From JAAXVQ01 sp964604705 (GTDB lineage Bacteria > Oederibacteriota > JAAXVQ01), in the NCBI GenBank assembly GCA_964604705.1, contig CAZSAP010000003.1:124001-188000 (forward strand): 64,000 nucleotides of DNA, written 5' to 3'. The notes under the pieces were generated by a model. It worked only from the letters and a program-made list of their open reading frames with translations, made no database searches and was not told the origin of the DNA. The first letter of the stretch is position 1, and each line of letters begins with the position of its first letter. The position numbers and the translations under genes are program-made. Positions 36,060 to 45,275 of this stretch are shown here, in pieces.

Positions 36060-36491
36060 TTATCGGGCCACCACGAGTTTTTTTATCATGACGGTTTCGT
36101 TGTACTGCTTCGGCAGGGCGGTGTACTGGACCGAGTCCATGCACTGGTGCATGATGTAGCGTCCGCGCCCGTGGTTCTTACGGCTGGAAAAGATCTTCTT
36201 CACCTCAGAGTCGGTCAGCGGACGGGGTTTGTACGAGCGCCCGAAATCGCGGATGCGGATGTTCAGGGCGCCTTGGATCAGTTCGGCATGGATCTCCACC
36301 AGGCCCTCCTGCGCCGGAGCATAGGCATGCAGGATGACATTGGCCACAGCTTCATCCACGGCCAGCTCGATCTCGTCAACCGCCTGCTTGGAAAAACGAC
36401 AACGCAGGGCGTACTGCCGGATCTGCTCGCGAATGGAGCCCAGGTGATTTAGATTCCCAATAAGGGTCAAACTCAAGTCGTTGGTTGTCAT
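36060..36491 (-). CDS. RsbW-like anti-sigma/serine kinase ATPase
   Basis: 143 residues from ATG at 36491 (CCAGGAAACC upstream). A GHKL-type ATPase: the N box is ELAVDEAVANVILHAY, the G1 box is IRIRDFGRSYKPRP, and GRGRYIMHQCMDSV fills the G2 region. Proteins of this size bind sigma factors or phosphorylate anti-anti-sigma proteins on serine. No partner sigma factor or antagonist is next to it. The 75-nt gap to pcrA suggests separate or loose co-transcription. Confidence 0.8.
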   Translation of the reverse strand: MTTNDLSLTLIGNLNHLGSIREQIRQYALRCRFSKQAVDEIELAVDEAVANVILHAYAPAQEGLVEIHAELIQGALNIRIRDFGRSYKPRPLTDSEVKKIFSSRKNHGRGRYIMHQCMDSVQYTALPKQYNETVMIKKLVVAR

Positions 36492-36565
36492 AGTGGTTTC
36501 CTGGAAAATTTTACCATCATCCCACCGCAGGGCCAAGCACTCAGTTGCCTTTTTTCTTCCCCGCG

Positions 36566-38818
36566 CTACAACAGTTCCAGGGCCGCGAAGCGGACCATCA
36601 TCTGTTTGCGCCCAAAACGGTTGAAGGCAATCTCCACTTTCATGCTCTCGCCCTCGCCGGTACGCCCCATGACGGTCCCCAATCCGAACTTGGCATGCCG
36701 CACTTTGCGCCCGGCCTTCAAGCCGTCCTCTTCCGGGTCCGGATCACCGTCTAGAACGTGCGTCACTTCCTGGCTGCCCTCTTCGGGCGCCGCTTCTGCG
36801 TGGAAGACATCCTTGGCGCCGCCGTAGGACTTCCCGCCCCAGAGGCCCTTCATGGCTTCCACGTTCTGCTCGCGTTGGTGCCCCAGAGGAGTCTGCCCTG
36901 CCAAGAGCCGCGCGGGTATCTCGTGCAAGAAGCGGGACTCGGAGTTGTACACCCGGTTCCCGAAGTTAAGCCGCGTGGCAGCCCCGGTCAAGATGAGCCG
37001 ATCGCGGGCACGGGTTATGCCCACATAGCAGAGGCGGCGCTCTTCGGCCAGCCCGTGCTCGTCCTGCAAGGCGTTGGAGTGCGGGAACAACCCTTCCTCC
37101 ATGCCCACCATGAAGACCAAGGGAAATTCCAGGCCCTTGGCCGAGTGAAAGGTCATAAGCGTGACTTGGTCGCCCTTGTCGTCTTTTTCATCCATGCTCG
37201 AAGCCAGGGCGATCTGATCCAGGAAGCCCTTCACGGACGTGTCGCCCCGCTGACGATACTCATCGGCCGAGGAAATAAGTTCATTTAAGTTTTCCACCCG
37301 CGGCGAGCCTTCTTCGTACGGCGCGTTCTGCCACATGCCCAGGTACCCGGTCTCGGTGATTACCGCAGTCATGAACAGCGGGAGGTCGATCTGGTCCATC
37401 TGCGCCAGCAGGCTGTGAATGATGCGCACAAACTCGGCCACCACGCGGGCCACGCGGTCGCTGACCAAGTCCGGCTGCAAGGCTATTTTTTCCATGGCCC
37501 CGAACATGGTCACCTGACTCTCGGAGGCAATCTCGCGAATCTTGGTCAAGGCCCCGTCGCCCAGACCGCGGGAGGGCGTGTTGATCACGCGCCCCAGGGA
37601 GAGTTCGTCGTTGGGGTTGGTGAGAAACTTCAGGTACGCCAGGACATCCTTGACTTCCATGCGGTCGTAAAACTTCATGCCGCCGATGATGCGGTACGGC
37701 AGGCGTTCGCGCCGCAGGGCGTCTTCCATGGGACGCGACTGTGCGTTGGTGCGGTAAAGGATCACGCAATCATTGAGGCGCAGGGCGTTGTCAATCCGCT
37801 TGGAGGTGGAGCGTATGATCTCCCGGACAATAAACGAGGCTTCCTCAGCTTCGTTTTCCGCGCGGAAATAAAAGAGCGGTTCGCCCACGTTGTTCTCGGT
37901 CCAGAGTTTCTTCTCTTTGCGCCCGCTGTTGTTTTTAACCACGGTCCAGGCGGCTTCCAAGATCGTCTGAGTCGAGCGATAGTTCTGCTCCAGCTTGATC
38001 ACCTTGGCCGTGGGAAAGTCGCGTTCGAACTCCAAAATGTTGCGTAGGTCCGCCCCGCGGAACATGTAAATGCTCTGGTCGTCGTCACCGACCACCGTGA
38101 GGTTGCCGGTATCCCCTACCAGCCGCCGAATCCACCCGTACTGACAGTGGTTGATGTCCTGATACTCGTCGACCATGACGTAGCGGAACTGGTGCTTGTA
38201 CTTGGCCAAGATCTCGGGCTTGCGGTCAAACAACTTCACCACACTTAAGATCAAGTCGCCGAAATCCACGGCTTTGTTGAGAGCCAGCTTTTTCTGGAAA
38301 CGGGTGTACACCTTGGCCACCAGGTGCGTCATGAAATCCGTGGCCAGCTTGGCGTACTCTTCGTCGTCGATAAGCTCGTTCTTGGCGCCTTCAATGCGGT
38401 ACATCAGCTGGTCGGCCTTGATGGTCTTCTCATCCAGGTTCAGTTCGCGCTGGCATTCCTTGATCAGGCGCTTGCAGTCTTCCTCATCGTAGATGGTAAA
38501 CGGTTCGGGATTTTCTATTTTTAGGATGCGCAGGCAGAGGGCGTGAAAGGTGCCGATCCAAATGTTCTTGGCCCCTTCTTTGCCCAAAAGGTAATTCACG
38601 CGCTCGCGCATTTCACCCGCGGCCTTGTTGGTAAAGGTCACAGCCATGATCTGCCCGGGTTCCACCCCGCGCTGGCTGATGAGATGGGCGATCCGGAAAG
38701 TAACCACACGGGTCTTGCCTGAGCCTGCTCCGGCCAAGATAAGCAGCGGGCCTTCGCCGTGTTCTACTGCATCGCGTTGAGGGCCATTGAGTGTCGAAAG
38801 GTCCAATCTATTCTGCAT
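36566..38818 (-). CDS. pcrA: ATP-dependent DNA helicase PcrA/UvrD
   Basis: 750 residues, superfamily 1A helicase. Walker A LAGAGSGKTRVVTFR is at about 30, motif Ia VTFTNKAAGEMRERV follows, and Walker B MVDEYQDIN lies near 220. Motif III is VGDDDQSIYMFRGAD, motif V is MTFHSAKGLEFPLVF, and motif VI is YVGITRARDRLIL. The C-terminal Tudor-like tail (VRHAKFGLGTVMG) is present. It unwinds 3' to 5' in mismatch and nucleotide-excision repair. Its start overlaps the end of the HU gene by 11 nt, so the two are translationally coupled. Confidence 0.97.
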   Translation of the reverse strand: MQNRLDLSTLNGPQRDAVEHGEGPLLILAGAGSGKTRVVTFRIAHLISQRGVEPGQIMAVTFTNKAAGEMRERVNYLLGKEGAKNIWIGTFHALCLRILKIENPEPFTIYDEEDCKRLIKECQRELNLDEKTIKADQLMYRIEGAKNELIDDEEYAKLATDFMTHLVAKVYTRFQKKLALNKAVDFGDLILSVVKLFDRKPEILAKYKHQFRYVMVDEYQDINHCQYGWIRRLVGDTGNLTVVGDDDQSIYMFRGADLRNILEFERDFPTAKVIKLEQNYRSTQTILEAAWTVVKNNSGRKEKKLWTENNVGEPLFYFRAENEAEEASFIVREIIRSTSKRIDNALRLNDCVILYRTNAQSRPMEDALRRERLPYRIIGGMKFYDRMEVKDVLAYLKFLTNPNDELSLGRVINTPSRGLGDGALTKIREIASESQVTMFGAMEKIALQPDLVSDRVARVVAEFVRIIHSLLAQMDQIDLPLFMTAVITETGYLGMWQNAPYEEGSPRVENLNELISSADEYRQRGDTSVKGFLDQIALASSMDEKDDKGDQVTLMTFHSAKGLEFPLVFMVGMEEGLFPHSNALQDEHGLAEERRLCYVGITRARDRLILTGAATRLNFGNRVYNSESRFLHEIPARLLAGQTPLGHQREQNVEAMKGLWGGKSYGGAKDVFHAEAAPEEGSQEVTHVLDGDPDPEEDGLKAGRKVRHAKFGLGTVMGRTGEGESMKVEIAFNRFGRKQMMVRFAALELL

Positions 38819-39083
38819 GAATTTCTTTTAGCTCCTGTCCCGGGCGGAAAAAGACCCGGCGTAACGAAGGTACCAAGACCGACTTCCCGGTCTTGACGAC
38901 GCGCCCCACGCTGGGTTTGCGCTGCCGTGTGCCAAACGTGCCCAGCCCGCGGATTTCCACCCGCCGGCCTTGTTTTAATTCGTGGGTCAAAATATTCAAA
39001 ACCGTATCCACAATGACCTGCGCCTCGCGGTTCATGAAGCCGAAGCGTTTGGCCACGCGGTGCGCCAACTGAATTTTGTTCAT
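38808..39083 (-). CDS. HU/IHF-family DNA-binding protein
   Basis: 91 residues. N-terminal helices (IQLAHRVAKRFGFMNREAQV), the GRRVEIRGLGTFG turn, and the beta arm with R-rich sequence (RQRKPSVGRVVKTG) are typical. It bends DNA as a dimer. The arm has KPSVG where HU often has R-N-P-x-T-G, so some divergence is present. CAGGAGGCGCACC precedes the ATG. Co-transcribed with pcrA. Two inverted hairpin elements occupy its 5' region. Confidence 0.92.
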   Translation of the reverse strand: MNKIQLAHRVAKRFGFMNREAQVIVDTVLNILTHELKQGRRVEIRGLGTFGTRQRKPSVGRVVKTGKSVLVPSLRRVFFRPGQELKEIHAE

Positions 39084-39107
39084 GGTGCGCCTCCTGGTTT
39101 AACATCC

Positions 39108-39222
39108 TCATCCATAGTGGTGCGCCTTTGAAAGACACTCGTCCCAGAGGGACTCGCTCCGATCGGAAAGCTTTCCTAAAAAGATTTCCTCTAGGCTTTC
39201 AAAGACATACCACCATGGATGA
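39108..39222 (+). repeat. Element F1: structured hairpin element (family 2)
   Basis: Arms 39108-39134 and 39196-39222 (27 nt, four mismatches) enclose a 61-nt core. The core has CTCGTCCCAGAGGGACTCGC, with an inner GTCCC-AGA-GGGAC hairpin, then TCCGATCGG, then GGAAA...TTTCC, and ends CCTCTAGG before CTTTC. The copy F2 (39243-39376, opposite strand) shares these blocks with compensatory changes. F1 lies just upstream of the HU start and would be in its 5' leader if transcription starts in the A/T-rich spacer between F1 and F2. Confidence 0.75.
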
Positions 39223-39242
39223 AGCATTGTATACTTTTTACG

Positions 39243-39376
39243 TTATGGTCTTTGTAACTGGCCGTACAATGGAGAAAGCCTAGAGGGCGTCCTTTTCTAA
39301 AAGGACGGCCGATCGGAGCGAGTCACTCTGTGACGAGCGCCTTTCGCAATTGCACGGTCAGTTACAAAGACCATAA
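39243..39376 (-). repeat. Element F2: structured hairpin element (family 2), inverted copy
   Basis: Arms 39243-39281 and 39338-39376 (39 nt, about five mismatches) do not match the F1 arms beyond the inner GAAAG. On the minus strand the core reads CTCGTCACAGAGTGACTCGC, then TCCGATCGG, a GTCCTTTT-AG-AAAAGGAC hairpin, and CCTCTAGGCTTTC. The outer arm ends 3 nt before the ribF stop codon region at 39380, the same stop-proximal placement as family 1. Confidence 0.75.
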
Positions 39377-39379
39377 ACT

Positions 39380-40330
39380 TTATTTTTTGAATATCCTGTC
39401 CGGCATATCCTCGTCCGGCCACGCCTTCTTCACCTGCTGCCAGTCGCGTTCAATCGCCGCCTTGAGCGCCGGGATGCCGGAAAATTTCTCACTGCCACGG
39501 ATGCGTTGGTAGAAACTTACTTCCAGCTTCCGTCCGTACAAGCGCCCGCGCCAGCCGGGAATGTGCACCTCTATGGTCTCCGGACCGGCCGCATGAAACG
39601 TGGGCTTGGGCCCAATGTGACAGAGTGCGGGCCAGGCTCGCTTGCCGATATGCGCGCGTACGCGGTACACGCCCGGGCGGGGTACGATCTCGTGCACGGT
39701 CTTGACATTGGCCGTGGGCAAGCCAAACGTGGACCCCAACCCTTCCCCATGCACCACCGTGCCGTGCAGGGCGTAGGGCCAACCCAGCCAACGGTGCGCG
39801 GTCTTCACCTCGCCTTGGGCCACCCAGGTGCGGATCCCCGTGGAACTGATGATCGTTCCCTGGGCGCGCTTGGCCGGCACCACCGTCACACCGAATCCAT
39901 ACTTTTTCCCTAAGGTTTTCAATACCGCCAGCGTCCCCTGCCCGCCTCGCCCAAACACAAAATCTTGTCCCACCACCACATGCCGGACCCTGAGGCGCGC
40001 CACCAGTATGGTGCGCACAAACGCCTCCGGAAGCGTGTCGGCCAAGCGTTGGGTAAAACGCACCAAAAACAATTCATCGATGCCCAGCTCACGAAACCGA
40101 ACCAAACGCTGGGCCGCCAGCGAAAGCTGGGGCGGACGCGTCTTGGGGTTCAAGGTTCCATGCGGGTGATCGTCAAAGGTGATCACCGCCGCCGACACAC
40201 CCAGACGTGTGGCATGGGTGCGCAAGGCATCCAAAATCCGGACATGCCCGACATGCAAACCGTCGAACACACCCAGCGTGACCACCCGCTCCCTCGGGGG
40301 AGCGGCGTTGAAACCGCGAAAAATCCGCAC
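39380..40330 (-). CDS. ribF: Bifunctional riboflavin kinase/FAD synthetase
   Basis: 316 residues from GTG at 40330. This start is chosen because AAGGAG lies 8 nt upstream and the family begins here; the longer ATG frame to 40429 runs through a hairpin element. The N-terminal FAD synthetase has LGVFDGLHVGHVRIL, and SSTGIRTWVAQGEV closes that domain. The C-terminal riboflavin kinase has GLPTANVK and PGVYRV. It makes FMN and FAD from riboflavin and ATP. It sits in the usual truB-ribF position after rbfA, but element D separates it from truB. Confidence 0.94.
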   Translation of the reverse strand: MRIFRGFNAAPPRERVVTLGVFDGLHVGHVRILDALRTHATRLGVSAAVITFDDHPHGTLNPKTRPPQLSLAAQRLVRFRELGIDELFLVRFTQRLADTLPEAFVRTILVARLRVRHVVVGQDFVFGRGGQGTLAVLKTLGKKYGFGVTVVPAKRAQGTIISSTGIRTWVAQGEVKTAHRWLGWPYALHGTVVHGEGLGSTFGLPTANVKTVHEIVPRPGVYRVRAHIGKRAWPALCHIGPKPTFHAAGPETIEVHIPGWRGRLYGRKLEVSFYQRIRGSEKFSGIPALKAAIERDWQQVKKAWPDEDMPDRIFKK

Positions 40331-40373
40331 GGCGATGCTCCTTGAACGAAAAATAACCACCTGTTGTTTAAAC

Positions 40374-40587
40374 GCGTTTGGAGAAGGAACTCTCTTTTTA
40401 AAAAGTACTGCGCAAGGTCTTGCTGACAACCTCTAGCTCGGGCCCGCCCATCACATTGACCCCGCGTTCTAAATACTCGTCCGGGTGTTTAAACGCCGGC
40501 GAGGCGACTACAGCCTTATCGGGCAGCCACTCCTGGTGCAAGCATAAGCGCAGCACTTTTTAAAAAGAGAGTTCCTTCTCCAAACGC
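40374..40587 (-). repeat. Element D: long-arm hairpin element between truB and ribF
   Basis: Arms 40374-40413 and 40548-40587 (40 nt, one mismatch) enclose a 134-nt core. The arms hold TCTCTTTTTAAAAAG at the inner side. On the minus strand the core begins TTATGCTTGCACC and later has GGCGTTTAAACACCCGGACG and AGTATTTAG, matching the cores at 2260, 6623 and 49495. It starts 8 nt after the truB stop and ends 43 nt before the ribF GTG. It has the same orientation as truB and therefore lies inside a transcribed operon region. Confidence 0.85.
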
Positions 40588-40595
40588 AAAATCAT

Positions 40596-41486
40596 TCACT
40601 GATCCCAGTGAAACACCCGCTCCATCCGCAAGTGTCCTTGCTCAAACGTCACGACCGCCAACAGGGTTCCGGCTTCATCCAACACGCAAGTCCAACCCTG
40701 CGGCGACGCTTCCGGCGTAATCTCCCACGGCACTTGCACCCCGTGATAAATCCGGAGCGCATCCTGCTCATTCACTGTAATCGTCGGCAAATGCTGCACG
40801 GCCTGGGTCGGCGGGCGCAAATGGCGCTGCCACGCCCCGTGTTCCAGTTCCTGCGCCACCTGCTCCAAGGTCACGGCCTGGTCGACGGTAAAGCCTCCGC
40901 ACTCGGTGCGCAGCAAATGCGAGAGGTGCGCGCCGCATCCCAACACCTGACCCAGCTCCATGGCAATGGAGCGAATGTACGTGCCCGGCGAACAGCGCAC
41001 GGTGAGTTCCAGCACCGGCGCCTGGTACCCAAGCAATTGCACCTCGTAAAGCGTAACGGCCCGCGGTGGTTTCTGCACGGCCTTGCCTTTGCGCGCCAAA
41101 TCGTAAAGCCTCTGCCCTTCATGCCAGAGCGCCGAATACGGAGGCGGTGTTTGCTGCACCACGCCGTTAAACGGAACGAGCGCCGAAGCCACTTGCTCCA
41201 GGGTCAGTGCCGGCACGGGTTTTTCGTCCAGAACGCGCCCTTGCGCGTCCCAGGTATCGGTCACACGCCCCAAGGTGATTTGTGCCTTGTACGCCTTGGT
41301 GCTGGGTAAATACGGGAGCACCACCGTGGTGCGGTCCATGGCCACCACCAACAAGCCTTCGGCCGCCGGGTCTAAGGTACCGGAGTGCCCCATGCGGCGC
41401 AGACCGATGAGCTTGCTTAATTTTCTTAAAACATATGTGGAAGTGGGGCCGGAAGGTTTGTAAAGCGGCAGAAACCCGCTGATCAT
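40596..41486 (-). CDS. truB: tRNA pseudouridine(55) synthase TruB
   Basis: 296 residues. The catalytic aspartate lies in MGHSGTLDPAAEGLLVVA. YKAQITLGRVTDTWDAQG and CSPGTYIRSIAMELG are family blocks. It makes pseudouridine 55 in the T-loop of tRNAs. The ATG is 1 nt after the nrnA stop, so the two are coupled. The stop is 8 nt before element D. Confidence 0.96.
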   Translation of the reverse strand: MISGFLPLYKPSGPTSTYVLRKLSKLIGLRRMGHSGTLDPAAEGLLVVAMDRTTVVLPYLPSTKAYKAQITLGRVTDTWDAQGRVLDEKPVPALTLEQVASALVPFNGVVQQTPPPYSALWHEGQRLYDLARKGKAVQKPPRAVTLYEVQLLGYQAPVLELTVRCSPGTYIRSIAMELGQVLGCGAHLSHLLRTECGGFTVDQAVTLEQVAQELEHGAWQRHLRPPTQAVQHLPTITVNEQDALRIYHGVQVPWEITPEASPQGWTCVLDEAGTLLAVVTFEQGHLRMERVFHWDQ

Positions 41487-41487
41487 G

Positions 41488-42495
41488 CTAGATTTTCAAA
41501 GCCATGCTGGTGTTCACGGCCGCCAAAATTTGTGCCTGGGCCTCGGCCATGGTGCCAACGTACGTCACACCGGCCGCGCGTTGATGCCCGCCGCCACCAA
41601 ACCCATACGCCAACGCCGCCACGTCCACCAACCCGCGGGAGCGGAAAGAAATCTTGATCTTGCCGTCGCGCATTTCCTGGAAGAAGACCGCGACTTGCAC
41701 GCCGTCAACGGAACGGACATAGTTAATGAAATTTTCCGTCTGATTTTCACGCGCGCCGGCCTTGGCCAGCATGTCCTGCGTCACGGAAAACCAACCCAAG
41801 GTGCCGGCGGCATTGTACTGCACGGTCTCCAACGCCATGCCCAGCAAGGTCATGGCCTCGCGGGGAACGCGCTCGTAAATTTGTTCGTTCATGTAGCCGG
41901 TCTCAAGACCCAGCTCGAGCAGCTGCGCCACCACCCGGTGCGTGCGCGGTGTGACCGAGGCGTATTTGAAATGACCCGTGTCCGTGGCAATGGCCGTGTA
42001 AATGCCGATGGCCATCCGTTTGTCCACCGGGCAGTCCAAGGCCTGGAGAATGTCCCACACCTGCTCGCCCGCGGCCGCGGCCTTGGGATCGATCATGTTG
42101 ACGGTACCGTAGCGGGTGTTGAACACATGGTGGTCGAGGTTGATGACTTCCTTGGCCGTACCGGGAATCTGGAGCACGCCGCCGGTACGCTGAATGTCCG
42201 GACACTCCAGCATGATGGCCACATCGTACGTGCCCGCATGCGGAGTCTCGACTTTGAAGTTTTCTTGATTGGGCAAAAAATGATAAATCGCCGGAACCGG
42301 ATGCGCGTTGACCACGGTCACCTGCTTGCCCAGACACGTCAGGGCCAGTGAGAGGGCAGACTCGCACCCCAGTCCGTCGCCGTCGGGATTCAAATGCGTG
42401 GTGAGTAAAAAAGTTTGGTTGCGATCGATGATCTCCAGAGCCCGTTCAAATTCCTGCACGTACTCCGGATCTTTTTCCAACTTTTGTTCTACCAT
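41488..42495 (-). CDS. nrnA: DHH-family nanoRNase/pAp phosphatase
   Basis: 335 residues. DHH motifs are THLNPDGDGLGCESAL (about 33-48), VAIMLECPDI and NLDHHVFN. The DHHA1 domain at the C-terminus has GGGGHQRAAG. The family hydrolyses short oligoribonucleotides and 3'-phosphoadenosine 5'-phosphate. It lies between rbfA and truB, its standard position, with short gaps on both sides. Confidence 0.94.
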   Translation of the reverse strand: MVEQKLEKDPEYVQEFERALEIIDRNQTFLLTTHLNPDGDGLGCESALSLALTCLGKQVTVVNAHPVPAIYHFLPNQENFKVETPHAGTYDVAIMLECPDIQRTGGVLQIPGTAKEVINLDHHVFNTRYGTVNMIDPKAAAAGEQVWDILQALDCPVDKRMAIGIYTAIATDTGHFKYASVTPRTHRVVAQLLELGLETGYMNEQIYERVPREAMTLLGMALETVQYNAAGTLGWFSVTQDMLAKAGARENQTENFINYVRSVDGVQVAVFFQEMRDGKIKISFRSRGLVDVAALAYGFGGGGHQRAAGVTYVGTMAEAQAQILAAVNTSMALKI

Positions 42496-42498
42496 GAC

Positions 42499-42855
42499 TT
42501 ACTTCGAGTCTCCCTCGCGCTTAATGTCACTGATTATTTTTTGGATGCGTTCGGCCTTCTCCAAATCCTCATCCAGGAAAAAATGCACATCCGGCGTCAC
42601 GCGCAATTCCAGGCGGCGCCCCAACTCGTAGCGGATATGCTTGCTGGCGTGCTGCGCGGCCAGCAGAAGCTGCTCGCGTTTTTCGCCGGTCTCAATGGTG
42701 TTGATGTAGACCTTGGCCTCGTGCAAGTCCGGAGAGATCCACGCCCGGGTCACGGTCACCCAGGTAATGCGCGGATCGGAAATCTCCCGCCGAAAAATGT
42801 CCGAGACTTCGCGTACAATCTGCGAGGCCAAGCGATCTGTTCGTTTCGAACCCAT
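42499..42855 (-). CDS. rbfA: Ribosome-binding factor A
   Basis: 118 residues from ATG at 42855, fixed by GAAGGAGAG upstream; the frame extends to 42960. The KH-like fold shows as RLASQIVREVSDIFRREI, the central VTVTRAWISPDLHEAKVY strand, and LGRRLELRVTPDVHFFLD. It helps mature the 30S subunit near helix 1 of 16S rRNA. It starts 14 nt after infB and stops 3 nt before nrnA. Confidence 0.94.
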   Translation of the reverse strand: MGSKRTDRLASQIVREVSDIFRREISDPRITWVTVTRAWISPDLHEAKVYINTIETGEKREQLLLAAQHASKHIRYELGRRLELRVTPDVHFFLDEDLEKAERIQKIISDIKREGDSK

Positions 42856-42869
42856 GGTACGCTCTCCTT

Positions 42870-45164
42870 CTACAACTTCTGGGCGACTTCTTCCAAAATA
42901 AAGATATCCAGAACGTCCCCAGCCTGGTAATCCGAGAATCCGGAAAGCACAATCCCGCACTCCATGCCCACCGTGACTTCCTTGACATCGTCTTTGAAGC
43001 GACGGAGGGATTCGATCTTGCCGGTGTGCAGCACTTGCCCGCCGCGCAACAAGCGCGCCTGCGAACCGCGCGTGATCTTGCCCGAGACCACCTGCGAGCC
43101 GGCCGTGGCCAACCCGGACGAAAGCTTGAAGAGCGTGCGCACTTCGGCGCGCGCCGTCGGTACTTCGTGGTAGTGCGGTTCCAACAAGCCTTCCATGGCC
43201 GAACGCACGTCTTCCACCGCTTCGTAGATAACCTTGTAAATGCGGACATCCACTTCTTCGCGCTTGGCGGCTTCGTCCACGCCGGTCTCGGCCTTCACCG
43301 TGAAGCCGATGACAATGGCATTGCTGGCCGAGGCCAAGAGGATATCGCTCTCGGTGATGTTACCCACCGCATTGTGAATGCACGTCAGCTTGACCTTGTC
43401 CGTGGACAAGGCTTCGAGGGACTGCTTGAGCACTTCCGCCGAACCCTGCACGTCGGCCTTGATGATGATCTTGAGTTCCTTGATGTTGCCTTCGGCAATC
43501 TGTGAATTTAGATTGTCCAAGGTGATGCGGTGGCTCTTGCGCAGATCCTGTTCGCGCTTGATCATCTGGCGCTTCATGGCAATCTGGCGGGCCAGCTTGT
43601 CCGAGGCCACGGCTTGGAAAAGATCGCCGGCCGACGGCACACCCGAAATACCGAGAATTTCCACCGGCGTTCCAGGCCCGGCGCTCTCCACCGGTTTGCC
43701 GCGGTCGTTGTTCAGGGCGCGGATGCGCCCGAACTGCACGCCCATAACAAACGCGTCGCCCACTTTCAAGTTGCCTTTTTGGACCAAAACCGAGGCCACC
43801 GCCCCGCGTCCGCGATCCAACTTGGCTTCAATGACAATGCCCTTGCCCAACGTGTTGCCGTTGGCCTTGAGTTCCAACATTTCCGCTTCCAACAAGATCA
43901 AATCCAACAAGGCTTCGATCCCCGTACGCTTCTTGGCGGAAATCTCGGCAAAGATCGTCTTGCCGCCCCACTCTTCGGGGAGCAAGTTGTAGTTGGCCAA
44001 TTCCTGCTTGATGCGCTCGGCGGTGACGCCGGGTTTGTCCATTTTGTTCACGGCCACGATGATCGGAACATTGGCGGCCTTGGCGTGGTTGATGGCTTCC
44101 ACGGTCTGCGGCTGCACACCGTCGTCGGCGGCCACCACGAGCACCACCACGTCGGTCAACTGGGCACCGCGGGCGCGCAAGGCGGTAAACGCCTCGTGAC
44201 CCGGCGTATCCAGAAACGTCACATACCCCTTGGGCAACTTCACCTGATACGCACCGATGTGCTGCGTAATCCCGCCGGCTTCGCCGTCCATAACGTTGGT
44301 GGAGCGAATCGCGTCCAACAACGAGGTCTTACCATGATTGACGTGCCCCATGATCGTAACCACCGGAGGGCGCGGCGACAAATCTTCAGGCTTGTCGACT
44401 TCTTCTTCCTGAGCCAACAAGTCTTCTCCGTACATTTCTTCCACTTCGAGCCGGTAGCCGTACTCGACCAGCAGGATTTCCAGCGAGTCTGCATCCAGGC
44501 GCTGATTGATGGTCGCGAACACACCCAGCCCGATAAGCTTCTTAATCAGTTCGGTCACCTTGATGCCCAACTTGGCCGCAACCTCACCCACGGTGGCGGA
44601 ACTGGGCATTTTCAGAACCGGCAATTCCTCAACCACGGTTTCCTTCACAGGCACCGGAGCCGGAGCCGGGGCCGCAGGCGCTTCATGATGCCCTTTTTTC
44701 TTATCCTTCTGCGACTTGGGTTCTTCCACAAAATCCGGCGGCAGTTCCGGACGTACCGGTTCAACGTACGTATCGGGAATCACAATCGGCGTCGAGCTGC
44801 GCCGGTTCTCGTATTTGGGTTTGCTGGCGGACTTCTCTTCCACGCGGGGCTCGGAAACCGGAGCCGCAGGCGCGGCCGAAGCCACCGGCGCTTCCACCAC
44901 AGGAGCAGGCGCGGCGACAGGCGGTGCGACCGGGGCCGGAGGCGGCGGGGGAGGTGGCGGAGGTGCAACCATGCCGGGAACCATGACGTCGTCATGGATC
45001 TCGTCTTCTCCCCAGTGCCGTTTGATGTAAGCCACGGTCTCATCTTCGAGCACGCTCATATGGCTTTTAACCTCTATGCGCATCTTCTTAAGCTCGCCCA
45101 CGAGCTCCTTCGAGGTCAATTTTAGGTCTTTCGCCAATTCGAACACGCGTACTTTCTGATTCAT
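42870..45164 (-). CDS. infB: Translation initiation factor IF-2
   Basis: 764 residues. An N-terminal IF2_N domain (VRVFELAKDLKLTSKELVGE) is followed by a proline/alanine-rich linker including a run of ten prolines near residue 70, then a second IF2_N-like segment. The GTPase has G1 GHVNHGKTSLLD, G3 LDTPGHEAF and G4 NKMDKPG. Domains III and IV follow, ending FILEEVAQKL. It brings initiator tRNA to the 30S subunit. It lies between nusA and rbfA; the ylxR and ribosomal L7Ae-like genes often found here are absent. Confidence 0.97.
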   Translation of the reverse strand: MNQKVRVFELAKDLKLTSKELVGELKKMRIEVKSHMSVLEDETVAYIKRHWGEDEIHDDVMVPGMVAPPPPPPPPPAPVAPPVAAPAPVVEAPVASAAPAAPVSEPRVEEKSASKPKYENRRSSTPIVIPDTYVEPVRPELPPDFVEEPKSQKDKKKGHHEAPAAPAPAPVPVKETVVEELPVLKMPSSATVGEVAAKLGIKVTELIKKLIGLGVFATINQRLDADSLEILLVEYGYRLEVEEMYGEDLLAQEEEVDKPEDLSPRPPVVTIMGHVNHGKTSLLDAIRSTNVMDGEAGGITQHIGAYQVKLPKGYVTFLDTPGHEAFTALRARGAQLTDVVVLVVAADDGVQPQTVEAINHAKAANVPIIVAVNKMDKPGVTAERIKQELANYNLLPEEWGGKTIFAEISAKKRTGIEALLDLILLEAEMLELKANGNTLGKGIVIEAKLDRGRGAVASVLVQKGNLKVGDAFVMGVQFGRIRALNNDRGKPVESAGPGTPVEILGISGVPSAGDLFQAVASDKLARQIAMKRQMIKREQDLRKSHRITLDNLNSQIAEGNIKELKIIIKADVQGSAEVLKQSLEALSTDKVKLTCIHNAVGNITESDILLASASNAIVIGFTVKAETGVDEAAKREEVDVRIYKVIYEAVEDVRSAMEGLLEPHYHEVPTARAEVRTLFKLSSGLATAGSQVVSGKITRGSQARLLRGGQVLHTGKIESLRRFKDDVKEVTVGMECGIVLSGFSDYQAGDVLDIFILEEVAQKL

Positions 45165-45275
45165 TCCTTACACCCTCTTCCCTGATCGAAGTCTGACCTG
45201 ATAAACACTGCTTTCGAGTCAATAAGTTATAGTTTGGTCATGCTCGTCTGTTCCTACGGTCCAATCACGCGTACG

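Noticed and set aside
39380..40429. Longer ATG start for ribF
   Set aside because: The extra 33 residues are encoded by the arm of element D; GTG at 40330 has an ideal ribosome site and fits the family start.
43530..45125. 531-residue frame opposite infB
   Set aside because: A shadow of infB on the other strand; low-complexity H, R and G content follows from infB codon use.
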